Origin: Mycolicibacterium fortuitum subsp. fortuitum
GTDB lineage: Bacteria > Actinomycetota > Actinomycetes > Mycobacteriales > Mycobacteriaceae
Reading direction: 5' to 3'
Assembly: GCF_022179545.1 (NCBI RefSeq)
Contig: NZ_AP025518.1
Coordinates: 5,022,001-5,086,000 of the forward strand
DNA: 64,000 nt
Shown: piece by piece, positions 17,714-30,481 of the stretch
How positions within the stretch are numbered: position 1 is the first letter of the stretch
Layout: every line of letters begins with the position of its first letter
The notes under the pieces: generated by a model
The model's input: only the letters and a program-made list of their open reading frames with translations
Database searches by the model: none
Told to the model about the DNA's origin: nothing
Position numbers and translations under genes: made by a program

Positions 17714-18748
17714 TCAAACGCCGCGGATGCCGCTGTCGACCACCTTCACTGTCTTGTGCGGATAACGCTTCTCGGCGTGCGCCTTGGCCGCCGAGTTGGG
17801 AAGCACGTACAGCGTTTCCCTTTTGTCCTGCAGCGGTTTGAGCACCCGGTCCATGAACTCCTTGCGGTCGTCGAGGTAGGGCTCGATGACGTCCTCCCCC
17901 GCCGGGCACACCGCCAGGCAGTAGGCCGCCTTGTAATTGGCCTTGAACGACAGGCTCTGCCACATCGAGGCATTCTCCGAATCGCTCACCCGGGAACGGA
18001 AGTCGGCGGCATCGTCGCTATCGGCGATGGTCTGAACCCAGTCGGTGAATCCGCCCATGAACTCGCGGTAGTTGTGCACCGAGCAGGCGAGGAAATCGAA
18101 TTCACCGTTCTTTCCGATCGCGCCGACCGGACAGGCTGCCACACACAATTTGCATTCCAGGCATGGCGAATAGTCCAGCGGCTCACCGTAGCTGCTTATC
18201 GGCGTCCCCACCAAGATGGTGGCCAACAGGATGAAGTTGCCGAACCGCGGGTGGATCACGTTGCGATGGATCCCCATCACCCCCAGCCCCGCCGCCACCG
18301 CGACGGGTTTGTGTGCCACCACCCAGATCCGCCCCGGATACCTGTCCATCTCCATCGGGAAGGTCGCCGACGGATTCACCGCGCGGTGACCGATTTCCTC
18401 CAACGCCCGGGTGATGCGGTGGGCGGCCTCGTTGATGATCTCCCCGCTGCGGTGGAACTCCTGGTTGGCGACACTGCGGGTAGAAGAACGCACATTGTCG
18501 CGGTTCATCTTCACCACCAGCGAGATGTAGCTGCGCACCCCTGGCAGCGCCGACTCGACATGTTGACGCTCCGAGGCCAGCGCAGGATCGTCCGCACTGG
18601 CGAAGGCGACATCGTCAGCCCCGGCATCCAGACACAGCCGCCGCAGCCAGTCCGCGTCGATCACGTCGGGAACCTGCGCATCGGCACGAGCACGGACCGC
18701 CCGCACAGTCGGGTGATCGGCCAGGCGGGGCGAAAGCTTCGGTTTCAT
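17714..18748 (-). CDS. 4Fe-4S ferredoxin-type protein (reductive dehalogenase/QueG-like fold)
   Basis: Protein of 344 residues. A ferredoxin motif CLECKLCVAACP places one 4Fe-4S cluster at C196, C199, C202 and C206; a second set with C277 and C281-P (CLAVCPAGE) suggests a further cluster or an incomplete one. The layout, an alpha/beta N-terminal half followed by a bacterial ferredoxin module, resembles epoxyqueuosine reductase and reductive dehalogenases, though the cobalamin-binding features could not be verified. A palindrome ends 9 bp upstream of the ATG, suggesting repression at the start site. Reaction unknown. Confidence 0.8.
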   Translation of the reverse strand: MKPKLSPRLADHPTVRAVRARADAQVPDVIDADWLRRLCLDAGADDVAFASADDPALASERQHVESALPGVRSYISLVVKMNRDNVRSSTRSVANQEFHRSGEIINEAAHRITRALEEIGHRAVNPSATFPMEMDRYPGRIWVVAHKPVAVAAGLGVMGIHRNVIHPRFGNFILLATILVGTPISSYGEPLDYSPCLECKLCVAACPVGAIGKNGEFDFLACSVHNYREFMGGFTDWVQTIADSDDAADFRSRVSDSENASMWQSLSFKANYKAAYCLAVCPAGEDVIEPYLDDRKEFMDRVLKPLQDKRETLYVLPNSAAKAHAEKRYPHKTVKVVDSGIRGV

Positions 18749-18756
18749 CCATCTGA

Positions 18757-18772
18757 GTATAGAGAACTATAC
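18757..18772 (-). promoter_or_regulatory. palindrome at the start of the 4Fe-4S gene, probable operator
   Basis: GTATAG-AGAA-CTATAC: perfect 6-base arms around a 4-base centre, lying 9-24 bp upstream of the start codon, where a leaderless or short-leader transcript would begin. The T/A-rich arms stand out in this GC-rich DNA. No regulator gene is adjacent, so the binder is unknown. Confidence 0.6.
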
Positions 18773-18857
18773 CCAGGGTGCAAGAATCTCTTCAGTTGCC
18801 CGTAAAGAAAGCGTTCAGGCCGAGGACCTGTGCGCGCACAGCGGGTACACCCGAGAT

Positions 18858-19385
18858 ATGGACGGCATCCGGTTACTGACCCCACTGCTCGACGGCTCCC
18901 GGCCGTGGGGCTGCGTACAGGTCCGGCCGGGCCGCTTCGGCATCACCTACTACCGGCTGGTGGTCTATCCACCGGGCCTCAGCACAGCCGAGCACCGGCT
19001 GGTGCGACTGGCTCGAGGCTGGCCGCTGTGGGGAATGCTCGTGTGGTTGCTGTGTCAGCTCTGGCTGGGCGGTCAGATGGCGCCCTGGCCGGCCTTGGGC
19101 GTGTCGACCGCGGCGTACGTCGCCACCGGCGCCGCCGCACTCGGCCTGTCCGGCAGTGCCTTCCACCGGGTGCGGACACTGTGTGCGACGACCATGGCCG
19201 GCTGCGACGATCCGGCGTCTCATGCGGCCCGTGACCGCTTGGCCGTGCTGGCCGCGACGCTCCTGCAGGCCGATGAACGCCGCGACCGGGGTGACCTCAG
19301 CGCCGTGGATCACGAACTGGTCTGGTGGCAGGTCTACAACCGGATGGGCACCGGTGACGACGCGAACACCAAGCTGGCCAGCTGA
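18858..19385 (+). CDS. DUF6611 family membrane protein
   Basis: Protein of 175 residues with two adjacent hydrophobic segments (about 55-71 and 77-99), a short cytoplasmic N-terminal beta-rich part (GCVQVRPGRFGITYYRLVVYPPG) and a C-terminal helical tail ending in HELVWWQVYNRMG. The pattern fits the mycobacterial DUF6611 family, function unknown. The ATG at 18858 has only a weak ribosome site (CCCGAG). It is divergent from the 4Fe-4S gene and followed by a bidirectional hairpin. Confidence 0.7.
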   Translation: MDGIRLLTPLLDGSRPWGCVQVRPGRFGITYYRLVVYPPGLSTAEHRLVRLARGWPLWGMLVWLLCQLWLGGQMAPWPALGVSTAAYVATGAAALGLSGSAFHRVRTLCATTMAGCDDPASHAARDRLAVLAATLLQADERRDRGDLSAVDHELVWWQVYNRMGTGDDANTKLAS

Positions 19386-19472
19386 TATCGGGCACGTTGG
19401 AAGCAGCTGGCCAGTTGCCTTGCGCGGCTGGATAATTCGTCAACTCTTCCCGCCATCGACGGCCTGAAACCG

Positions 19473-19512
19473 CCGCGAGCGGGCGTGCCGGTCAAGACAC
19501 GCCCGCTCGCGG
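19473..19512. terminator. bidirectional hairpin terminator
   Basis: Perfect 15-base stem (19473-19487 with 19498-19512) around a 10-base loop, core GCGAGCGGGCGTG. It lies between two convergent genes and can serve both. Confidence 0.8.
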
Positions 19513-19533
19513 GTACGAAAGCTACGAGGTCGC

Positions 19534-19761
19534 CTAGCGGCGTGCCCCCGGCATTCCCAACCACGGGAACACCGGGATGTTGGCGGGTGGCGCCGTCGTT
19601 CCTGGTCTCGCCTTGATCGAAGTGCTGCCGTTGGTCGTACAGATGGTCTTGGTAGCAGTGTCCTGGCAGGTCGGCCGAGCTGACGCCACCGGCGCCGAAA
19701 TCACCGATGCTGCAGCCAAACCCGCCATCACGAAGGCAAATTTGCCGCGACCTGTCATCAT
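19534..19761 (-). CDS. small exported hypothetical protein
   Basis: Reading frame of 75 residues starting with two methionines. It begins MMTGRGKFAF, has a hydrophobic Ala-rich stretch and a plausible signal peptidase site after SAPVASA, leaving a mature peptide of about 47 residues with two cysteines and a Pro-rich end (IPVFPWLG). An AAGGGGAAGG ribosome site precedes the start. A longer in-frame reading (to 20049) would run over the next gene and is rejected. Function unknown; convergent with the DUF6611 gene. Confidence 0.65.
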   Translation of the reverse strand: MMTGRGKFAFVMAGLAAASVISAPVASARPTCQDTATKTICTTNGSTSIKARPGTTAPPANIPVFPWLGMPGARR

Positions 19762-19835
19762 GTCCTTCCCCTTCCGGGCTACGACCGCGATACCAGAATG
19801 GTCATGCGCTGAGTGCGCTCGCATGCGCTCGCTCA

Positions 19836-20267
19836 TCAGGGGCAGGCCGATACGACGACGGGGGAATCCGCATCTAGCGGAGTGTTGTTCGCCGCCGCCC
19901 GGTTGAACGCATCCTGGCGGGCAGCCTCCACCGTCGCCCCGGCTCCGCCGGCCACCGCGTGGTTGCTCGGGCTGGCGACGGACACGATGCAGAGCTTGTC
20001 GTTGGTGACCTCGTCGGCAGTGCACTCCACACCGCCGGCGCTCTGGCACGCCGCGATCACTGCCGAGGAGGCTTCTTCGGCAGTGTCACCGGTTGCAGTG
20101 AAACCGGCCAAGGTATCGATGAATTCGCCGGTGCCCACCGCCGCAAACATGTCTTCGGGGTCCTCGACGTAACCCCCCGGGCCACCCGCCCATGCGGTGC
20201 CCGCGGTAATCCCGGCAGCGATAACGCCCGCACCGAGGATCGCCGAAACCCATCTGGATTTGACCAT
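19836..20267 (-). CDS. exported DUF4189 domain protein
   Basis: Protein of 143 residues with an N-terminal signal peptide (MVKSRWVSAILGAGVIAAGI, cleavage after TAWA). The mature part shows the DUF4189 pattern of alternating strands and Ala-rich helices, with ATGDTAEEASSAVIAAC and ATVEAARQDAFNRA repeats and two cysteine pairs that probably form disulphides. Secreted proteins of this family occur in several copies in mycobacteria, function unknown. It is upstream of the small exported protein on the same strand. Confidence 0.78.
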   Translation of the reverse strand: MVKSRWVSAILGAGVIAAGITAGTAWAGGPGGYVEDPEDMFAAVGTGEFIDTLAGFTATGDTAEEASSAVIAACQSAGGVECTADEVTNDKLCIVSVASPSNHAVAGGAGATVEAARQDAFNRAAANNTPLDADSPVVVSACP

Positions 20268-20397
20268 GCCGGTCCTCTCGTCAAATTAGTTTCGGCGTCA
20301 GAATACACAGGTCACACCCAGTTCACCTGCCGTCCAACCAAATGAATTCGTGTCTTTGTAGCCCGAACGGCAGATGTACGCGTCACGTTGCGGCAGA

Positions 20398-20438
20398 ACA
20401 CAAACCGCCCCGTTTCGATGAAACGGGGCGGTTTGTGT
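20398..20438. terminator. strong hairpin terminator after pks16
   Basis: Perfect 18-base stem (20398-20415 with 20421-20438) around loop CGATG, core CAAACCGCCCCGTTT. It sits 32 bp beyond the pks16 stop, in a region where transcription from the left would otherwise run on into DUF4189. Confidence 0.88.
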
Positions 20439-20469
20439 GCGATCCGCTGTCGTTGAGCGGCGCGGAAGA

Positions 20470-22107
20470 CTAGCCGGTGACGAGCGAGACCGAGTTGGCG
20501 CGACGCAGCTTGCCCGACGGGGTTTTCGGGATGCTGCCGGGCCCGAGCACCACGACGTTGCGCGGGCGCATGTCGACCTCGGCCACCACCTCGTGAGCCA
20601 CCTGATGCTCGATGCGGCGCACCTCAGCCGGGTCCTGCCAGGCGTTGGATTCCACAGCGACGGCGAAAGTTTCGCGCGAATGCCCGGCGTCGAGTCGCAC
20701 CGCGACGGCACAGCCGGGGCGCACGCCCTCGACGCGACCGGCCGCACGCTCGATGTCAGTCGGGTAGATGTTGCGTCCGGCCATGATGATCACGTCCTTG
20801 ACCCGACCGCACACGACGATGTTGCCCTCTTCGGTGATGTAGCCGAGGTCGCCGGTGTCATACCAGCCGTGTTCATCCTGGGCCGGCAGGAAGCCGCCCA
20901 TGGTGATGTAGCCGGGGGTCAATGATTCGCCGCGCAGCTCGATGACGCCGACGCCGCGGGCGGGCATCACGTCGCCGTGCTCGTCGACGACACGGGCCTC
21001 GAGGTCCTTCAGCAGCGGGCCCAGTGAGGCCAGCCGCTTGGTGTTGCCCTTGGTGGCGGGCACGGCCCGGCGCAGGGCGGCCAGCAGATCGGCGTCGACC
21101 TCGTCGACCACCAGGCCGGCATTGCACGGGGAGAATGACACCGCCAGGCAGGTCTCGGCCATGCCGTAGGCCGGGAGGATGGCCGACTCCGGCAGGCCGA
21201 ACGGCTTACCGGCATCCAGCAGGTCCTCGACATCGGCCGGCTCCACGGGCTCGGCACCCGAGAGCGCGAACCGCAGGGTGGACAGGTCGTACTCGCCGGG
21301 CTTGGCCTGACGGCGCAACCGCTTGGCGAACAACGCGTAGGCGAAGTTGGGCGCCGCGGTCATGGTGCCCTTGTACTTGGTGATGAGCTTGGCCCACAGC
21401 AGGGTGTCACGCAGGAAGTCCATCGGCGTGACCTTGACGAGCTCGGCGCCGAAATACATCGGGATGGTCAGGAAGCCGACCATGCCCATGTCGTGGAAGC
21501 AGGGCAGCCAGCTCACCATGACGTCCTTGTCGACGTCGTACTCCGCACCGATGAACATCGCCTCGGCGTTGGAGTGGATGTTGCGGTGCGTGATCTGCAC
21601 GGCTTTAGGAGAACCAGTCGAGCCGGACGTCAATTGCATCAGGGCCAGATCGTCCTCGCCGGTCTCCACCGGGTCGATCGGGTCGGCGGCCAGCAGGTCG
21701 GCCACCTTGAGCACCTTGATGCCCTTCTCCTCCAGCACCGGGATGGCGACCAGGAAGGGCTCGGAGACGATGACGGCGTCGGCCTCGATCATGCCGATCA
21801 CGTTCATGGTGTCCTCTGCCCAGACCGCCAGGTCGGTGCGCGGGGTCGGCTGGTGCAGCATGGTCAGGCTGGCGCCGCGCATCCACACGCCCTGCGCGGT
21901 GGGCGCGATCTCCACCGGGAACCCGGCGAGCACGCCGACGGCGTCACCGTGGCCGATACCGGCGGCGGCCAGGCCGCCCGCGATGCGCCGGGCCCGCTCG
22001 TGAACCTCACCCCAGGTGTGGCGCACCGGCTCATGCGGTTCGCCGGTCACCATGCCGCGCTTGCTCTCACGAGCGTTGCGGAACATCTTCTCGGTGAATC
22101 TGCTCAC
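20470..22107 (-). CDS. pks16: fatty-acyl-AMP/acyl-CoA ligase family protein (Pks16)
   Basis: ANL-superfamily adenylating enzyme of 545 residues. The P-loop [16 protein letters not shown], the core motif [13 protein letters not shown] and the hinge segment [27 protein letters not shown] are all present, with the C-terminal lysine motif [12 protein letters not shown]. Position next to ispE matches Rv1013 (named pks16 although it is not a polyketide synthase). It likely activates a fatty acid as the acyl-adenylate for lipid assembly; whether the acceptor is CoA or a carrier protein is not visible. Confidence 0.9.
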   Translation of the reverse strand: MSRFTEKMFRNARESKRGMVTGEPHEPVRHTWGEVHERARRIAGGLAAAGIGHGDAVGVLAGFPVEIAPTAQGVWMRGASLTMLHQPTPRTDLAVWAEDTMNVIGMIEADAVIVSEPFLVAIPVLEEKGIKVLKVADLLAADPIDPVETGEDDLALMQLTSGSTGSPKAVQITHRNIHSNAEAMFIGAEYDVDKDVMVSWLPCFHDMGMVGFLTIPMYFGAELVKVTPMDFLRDTLLWAKLITKYKGTMTAAPNFAYALFAKRLRRQAKPGEYDLSTLRFALSGAEPVEPADVEDLLDAGKPFGLPESAILPAYGMAETCLAVSFSPCNAGLVVDEVDADLLAALRRAVPATKGNTKRLASLGPLLKDLEARVVDEHGDVMPARGVGVIELRGESLTPGYITMGGFLPAQDEHGWYDTGDLGYITEEGNIVVCGRVKDVIIMAGRNIYPTDIERAAGRVEGVRPGCAVAVRLDAGHSRETFAVAVESNAWQDPAEVRRIEHQVAHEVVAEVDMRPRNVVVLGPGSIPKTPSGKLRRANSVSLVTG

Positions 22108-22542
22108 GACGACCTCCTTGGCTTCCGCGGCCCCGACACCAGCGACAGTGCGCCACGTGCAGTTGCCCGGTTATCCATGCTCCGCCCGCTGCACACTGCT
22201 TTTGGGTAGGCGCGCGCACACGATTGGGGAGCAGTTATGTCTCGAAACGGTGATGCCTCAGAACCGCGCATACGCCGGGGCGACCGCCCACCGCTGTGAG
22301 CGGCGGGCGCACAAGTCGCATCCGATGCAAGATCGCTAGCATTCACCGCCGCTCATCTTAAGAGACCCTTAAGTAACTGCCAAACCCTCGCATTAATTGA
22401 GGTCTGCGTCACACTCTCGGGCCGAGGGTGCCCACCCATCGCGCCGTTATCTACCCAAGGGTTGTTCTGCCGCAGAGTTCGCTGCCCTGGCGTCGAAAAC
22501 AGCGAACAAAACGGGCAAACCAGCCGCCCTGCTGTCAGGCTC
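22108..22542. other. 435-bp intergenic region between ispE and pks16
   Basis: No convincing gene was seen: short frames here lack ribosome sites and have no recognisable composition. It must hold the pks16 promoter and leader. The only clear structure is a pair of CTTAAG hexamers at 22357-22362 and 22368-22373, forming an inverted repeat with a 5-base centre about 250 bp upstream of the pks16 start. Confidence 0.5.
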
Positions 22543-23517
22543 TCAGGCCGACGTCGAGGGCTCCGGAACGACGCGGGCACCGCTCACCGGACCGCTGGCC
22601 ACGCGCACCGTCCGGCATACCCCGGCCCCCGCCAACTGCGCGCCCACATCCACCGCCGATGTCGACGAGGGGCAGAGAAACGCACACGTGGGGCCCGAAC
22701 CGGACACGATGCCGGCCAGCGCACCGGCCTCCACACCGGCGCGCAGCGTCCGGCGCAGATCCGGGTAGAGGCTCAGGGCTGCCGGTTGCAGATCGTTGCC
22801 CAGCAGAGCGGCCAGCTCCGCCGGATCACCGGAAGCCAGCGCGGCCAGGACAGGCTCAGGCTCCTCCGCGCGCGGCGGCCCTCCGGTCGAGGTGTCCGCA
22901 CGCAGCCGGTCCAGCTCGCCGAAAACCTTCGGGGTGGACAGACCCTTGTGCGCGAACGCCAGCACCCAGTGGAAGGAATTCCGGGCCAACACCGTGGCCA
23001 GCTCCTCACCCCGGCCGGTACCCAGCGCAGTGCCGCCGTGCAGCACGAACGGGACGTCGCTGCCCAGCCGGGCCGCCAGGGCGTGCAGATCGCGCCTTGG
23101 CACCCCGAGCTCCCACAACGTGTTCATGGCCACCAGCACCGCGGCCGCGTCGGCGCTGCCGCCTGCCATCCCGCCGGCCACCGGGATGGACTTATCGATA
23201 CTGATCGCCACATCCGGCGACCGGCCCACGTGTTCGGCCAGCAGTTCGGCAGCGCGCCAGGCCAGGTTGCGCTCGTCGGTGGGCACCGACTCCACACCCT
23301 CGCCCTCGACCGTCAGCGACAACATGTCGGCGTTGCGCACGGTCACCTCGTCCAGCAGCGACACGGCATGGAACACCGTGGTGAGGTCGTGATAGCCGTC
23401 GTCACGCACATCACCGACCGCCAGATACAGGTTCACCTTGCCGGGGACACGCACGGTCACCGAACCGGTGGGGACCCACTCGGACGCGGTACTGCCGTCG
23501 GATGCTGACACGGCCAC
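22543..23517 (-). CDS. ispE: 4-diphosphocytidyl-2-C-methyl-D-erythritol kinase
   Basis: GHMP kinase of the non-mevalonate isoprenoid pathway, phosphorylating CDP-methylerythritol. Visible motifs: substrate strand [14 protein letters not shown], the GHMP ATP loop [15 protein letters not shown], and the C-terminal [10 protein letters not shown]. Length 324 is normal. The GTG start at 23517 leaves an 18-residue N-terminal tail; a GTG two codons downstream is an alternative. In M. tuberculosis it is directly downstream of ksgA; here an opposite-strand kinase gene intervenes. Confidence 0.95.
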   Translation of the reverse strand: MAVSASDGSTASEWVPTGSVTVRVPGKVNLYLAVGDVRDDGYHDLTTVFHAVSLLDEVTVRNADMLSLTVEGEGVESVPTDERNLAWRAAELLAEHVGRSPDVAISIDKSIPVAGGMAGGSADAAAVLVAMNTLWELGVPRRDLHALAARLGSDVPFVLHGGTALGTGRGEELATVLARNSFHWVLAFAHKGLSTPKVFGELDRLRADTSTGGPPRAEEPEPVLAALASGDPAELAALLGNDLQPAALSLYPDLRRTLRAGVEAGALAGIVSGSGPTCAFLCPSSTSAVDVGAQLAGAGVCRTVRVASGPVSGARVVPEPSTSA

Positions 23518-23566
23518 GACACTATCGCCGCCGACCCCGTGTTGTCGGTGAACTTAGGCTGAGACG

Positions 23567-24433
23567 GTGCCCTCACCCGAGCTGGAGATCGCGGGATACA
23601 CCGCGTTGAAGGTCATTGGGAACGGCGGCTCGGCAATCGTCTACCGGGCATCCGACCCCGACGGGGCCACCGTCGCACTGAAGATTCTCGATGATCGGCA
23701 CCGCGGACCGGCACAACTGGCCCGGCTGCAACGCGAGTTCGACTTCGCGCGCCAGCTCACACATCCGAACATCGTGACGGTGTACGCGGCAGGGCCGGGC
23801 TGGCTGACCATGGAGCTTCTCGACGGCGGCACGGTGGACACGCTGTCCGCCGTCGCCGACCGGCTCACCGGATTGACCCAGATCGCGGGGGCCCTTGATC
23901 ACGCTCACCGATGCGGAATCGTGCACTGTGACGTCAAGCCCGCCAATATCCTTGTGGATCAACCATTTTCAAGAGCTGTGCTGATCGACTTCGGAGTGGC
24001 CCATTCGATGGCCGCGGACGTGGCCGCCAAGCTGGCCCAGGATCGGCACGGCCGCATGAGCCTGGACCCGGCCCGGCGCATCACCCGCCAAGCGCTGCAA
24101 CCACAGCTGGCTGTCCAAGCGTCGCTGCCGTATTCGGCGCCGGAGCTGCTCAGCGGGCGGACGCCCTCGCCGCCGACAGACCAATACGCACTGGCTTGCA
24201 CGACAGTGGAGCTTCTGACCGGATCGCCACCGTTCTCCGCGGACACCGCGATGGCCCTGATCGATCACCAGCTCTACAGCCAGCCACCACGAATATCGCA
24301 GCGGTGCAACTGGATTCCGCCTGCGGCGGACTCGATCATGGCCAGGGCGATGGCGAAGGATCCCGAACGGCGCCATGACTCGTGTTCGGAGTTCCTCAGC
24401 CAGATCACCGAAGTTCTCGAACCGCCGATGTGA
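23567..24433 (+). CDS. soluble Ser/Thr protein kinase, non-RD type
   Basis: Compact eukaryotic-type kinase domain of 288 residues with no membrane segment or extracellular sensor. Glycine loop GNGGSA (18-23), catalytic lysine K39 in VALKI, catalytic loop HCDVKPANIL from 120, DFG at 141-143 and SAPELL are present. The HRD arginine is replaced by cysteine (HCD), so it is a non-RD kinase that should not depend on activation-loop phosphorylation in the usual way; PknB has HRD. It is inserted on the opposite strand between ispE and ksgA. GTG start. Substrate unknown. Confidence 0.88.
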   Translation: MPSPELEIAGYTALKVIGNGGSAIVYRASDPDGATVALKILDDRHRGPAQLARLQREFDFARQLTHPNIVTVYAAGPGWLTMELLDGGTVDTLSAVADRLTGLTQIAGALDHAHRCGIVHCDVKPANILVDQPFSRAVLIDFGVAHSMAADVAAKLAQDRHGRMSLDPARRITRQALQPQLAVQASLPYSAPELLSGRTPSPPTDQYALACTTVELLTGSPPFSADTAMALIDHQLYSQPPRISQRCNWIPPAADSIMARAMAKDPERRHDSCSEFLSQITEVLEPPM

Positions 24434-24476
24434 AGAAGATCACGAGATTGACGAGCAATCTCGCGATCTTCTTCAC
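24430..24476. terminator. bidirectional hairpin terminator between kinase and ksgA
   Basis: Twenty base pairs with one mismatch (24430-24450 with 24456-24476), loop ACGAG, core GAAGAAGATC and CGAGATTG. The kinase stop codon lies inside the left arm. It separates two convergent genes. Confidence 0.88.
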
Positions 24477-24488
24477 ATTCGACGGAGG

Positions 24489-25352
24489 TTAGTGCTGCGC
24501 GGCCTCGATCGCCGCTGCGGCCTCACCTTCGGCTTCCTTGGCCCGCCGCAGAAGCCGGACGAAGTCGGCGATGCCGAGCGTCTCACCACGGCGCGACGGG
24601 TCGATGCTGGCGGCGAGCAGCCGTTCGGCCGACTCGTTGCCCGAACCCGCCCAGTCCGCGAATGCGTTGCGAGACGTCTTGCGCCGCTGCGCGAATCCGA
24701 TGTCGATGAGCTGGAACACCTCATCACGGAACTCGGCGTCGGTCGGCCACGGTGATGTCTCGTACCGGTCGATGCGGACCAGCCCGGAGTACACCCGCGG
24801 GATCGGCCAGAACACCGTCGGCGACACCATGCCGTGCCTGCGCACATTTCCGTAGAAACGCACCTTGGCACTGGGTACGCCGTAGTCCTTGCCGCCGGGT
24901 TCAGCCGCGAGGCGTTCAGCCACCTCGGCCTGCACCATGACCATCACCGTCCGGATCGACGGGAACTCGGCCAACAGGTGTAGCAGTGCGGGCACCGCCA
25001 CGTTGTACGGCAGGTTCGCCACCAGAGCGGTCGGCTGCTCGGTCAGATCAGACGGCATGAGCGTCAGGATGTCCTGGTTGATCACCGTGAGCCGGTTGAT
25101 CTCGCTGTGCGAGTGATCGGCGATGGTGGCCGGCAGTTGCTTGGCCAGCACCGGGTCGATCTCCACAGCGGTCACCCTGGCACCACGGTCCAACAGGGGC
25201 AGAGTCAGAGACCCGAGACCGGGTCCCACTTCGAGCACATGGTCGTTCCGGTGGATCCCGGAAGCCGACACGATGCGCCGAACGGTATTGGCATCGTGAA
25301 CAAAGTTCTGGCCAAAGGCCTTGCGTGGACGAAAGTCGATTTCTTTCGCCAA
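24489..25352 (-). CDS. ksgA: 16S rRNA dimethyladenosine transferase
   Basis: Dimethylates two adjacent adenines in the 3' hairpin of 16S rRNA. KsgA motifs: [11 protein letters not shown] site [21 protein letters not shown] and catalytic NLPYNVA. The annotated start here is TTG at 25352 (287 residues). The frame stays open 60 bp further upstream and encodes [18 protein letters not shown], which agrees with the N-terminus I recall for the M. tuberculosis protein, so the true start may be an upstream CTG. The rpfB stop is 35 bp before the TTG, so the two genes are probably coupled. Confidence 0.94.
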   Translation of the reverse strand: MAKEIDFRPRKAFGQNFVHDANTVRRIVSASGIHRNDHVLEVGPGLGSLTLPLLDRGARVTAVEIDPVLAKQLPATIADHSHSEINRLTVINQDILTLMPSDLTEQPTALVANLPYNVAVPALLHLLAEFPSIRTVMVMVQAEVAERLAAEPGGKDYGVPSAKVRFYGNVRRHGMVSPTVFWPIPRVYSGLVRIDRYETSPWPTDAEFRDEVFQLIDIGFAQRRKTSRNAFADWAGSGNESAERLLAASIDPSRRGETLGIADFVRLLRRAKEAEGEAAAAIEAAQH

Positions 25353-25387
25353 GCGTCGTATCTCGGTCCGCCCGAGCAGTCGAATAG

Positions 25388-26551
<1,164 letters not shown>

Positions 26552-26598
26552 TCACCGCCGGCGGTTGAGCTTTGATCACAAGACGGTAACGAAAAGGC

Positions 26599-27453
26599 CT
26601 ACACCGGGCAACTCCCGTTAAGTCCGTACACCCGCGCCGCAGTGGCTGCGGTCTCGGACGCGACCTCTTCGGCAGGCCGGTCCAGCAACTCTGCGAGTGC
26701 CCGCACAGTGTATGGCAGGCAATACGGCTCATTCGGCGCTCCGCGGAACGGATGCGGCGTCAGAAACGGCGCATCGGTCTCCACCAGCAGCTGGCCCGGC
26801 GGGATCAGCCGGGCGGCCTCGCGCAGCTCAGCAGCGTTGCGGAAACTCACCGTCCCGGACAGGCTTAGCACCCAGCCTGCCTCCACGCAGGTGTGAGCCA
26901 TCTCCGGTCCAGAGGAAAAACAGTGGAAGATCACTGTCTCGGGCGCCCCTTCGGCGCGCAGTACGTCGAGTACCTCGGCGTCGGCGTCCCGGTTGTGGAT
27001 CATCAGCGGCTTGCCGGTGCGCTTGGCCAGGTCGATGTGCCAGGCGAAACCCTCCCGCTGCTCGGCCGGCGTCGCGCAGCCGTCCAGGCGACCCGGCCAG
27101 TACAGGTCCATGCCGGTCTCCCCGACCGCCACCACGCGCGGATGGGCGGCCAGCCGCTCCAGCTCCGCCCTGGCCGCGTCGTCGAGCACATTGGCCCGGG
27201 TAGGGTGCAGCGCCACCGCGCCGTACACCCGGTCATCGGCCTCGACGGCGGTGGTCACCCAACGGGCCGAGTCCAGGTCATCAGCGATGGTGACCGCCTG
27301 GCCCACTCCGACAGCAGCCGCCCGATCCATGATCGCGCGGACATCTTCAGCGGTCTGCGCACCGCACGCGTCGAGGTGCGTGTGCGCGTCGACCAGCGGA
27401 GCCAACGGCTCCGGAGCCGGCGGCTTGTCCCTGGCTGAGCGTTTGGAACCCAC
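26599..27453 (-). CDS. tatD: TatD-family metal-dependent deoxyribonuclease
   Basis: TIM-barrel metallohydrolase of 284 residues. Metal ligands are visible: DAHTHLD (H24, H26), the glutamate of [25 protein letters not shown] and [12 protein letters not shown]. TatD enzymes degrade DNA 3' ends and hydrolyse D-amino-acyl bonds in some species. GTG at 27453 is chosen because a longer reading frame would run through metG on the other strand. Only 24 bp separate its start codon from that of divergent metG. Confidence 0.93.
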   Translation of the reverse strand: MGSKRSARDKPPAPEPLAPLVDAHTHLDACGAQTAEDVRAIMDRAAAVGVGQAVTIADDLDSARWVTTAVEADDRVYGAVALHPTRANVLDDAARAELERLAAHPRVVAVGETGMDLYWPGRLDGCATPAEQREGFAWHIDLAKRTGKPLMIHNRDADAEVLDVLRAEGAPETVIFHCFSSGPEMAHTCVEAGWVLSLSGTVSFRNAAELREAARLIPPGQLLVETDAPFLTPHPFRGAPNEPYCLPYTVRALAELLDRPAEEVASETAATAARVYGLNGSCPV

Positions 27454-27477
27454 CGCAACACAATAAGGTGGGACCAA
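27454..27477. promoter_or_regulatory. 24-bp divergent gap between tatD and metG
   Basis: The start codons of two divergent genes are 24 bp apart, which is too short for two separate promoters with leaders. At least one promoter must lie inside the opposite gene. GGTGGGA just before metG can serve as its ribosome site. Confidence 0.5.
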
Positions 27478-30376
<2,899 letters not shown>

Positions 30377-30386
30377 CACCCCCTCT

Positions 30387-30409
30387 GGGTGATGTGGCTC
30401 ACATCACCC
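30387..30409 (+). terminator. hairpin after gdhA
   Basis: Perfect 10-base stem GGGTGATGTG/CACATCACCC with a 3-base loop, beginning 11 bases after the gdhA stop and ending 7 bases before the candidate ECF41 promoter. Likely terminator; an operator role cannot be excluded. Confidence 0.65.
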
Positions 30410-30416
30410 GGAGAGC

Positions 30417-30443
30417 TGTCACAAAACCGCGTCGCACGGTGTC
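30417..30443 (+). promoter_or_regulatory. candidate ECF41-type sigma promoter
   Basis: TGTCACA at 30417-30423, then 16 bases, then TGTC at 30440-30443. The published ECF41 target consensus is TGTCACA-N16-CGTC, so only the first base of the -10 differs. It lies about 40 bp upstream of the oxidoreductase that is co-transcribed with the ECF41 gene, indicating autoregulation. Confidence 0.75.
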
Positions 30444-30481
30444 TTGAGGGCACAAGCCTTTTGAGAACAGGAGACGCTCCC

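Noticed and set aside
17042..18805. Long plus-strand open frame of 587 codons
   Set aside because: It lies antisense to the metallophosphoesterase and 4Fe-4S genes, whose proteins show intact family motifs, and its own translation is His/Arg/Val-rich without recognisable domains.
20298..20747. Possible minus-strand gene across the pks16 terminator
   Set aside because: It runs through a strong 18-bp terminator hairpin and the pks16 3' end in another frame.
22104..22346. Possible 80-residue gene upstream of pks16 on the minus strand
   Set aside because: Overlaps the pks16 start, no ribosome site, and arginine/serine-rich translation typical of chance frames.
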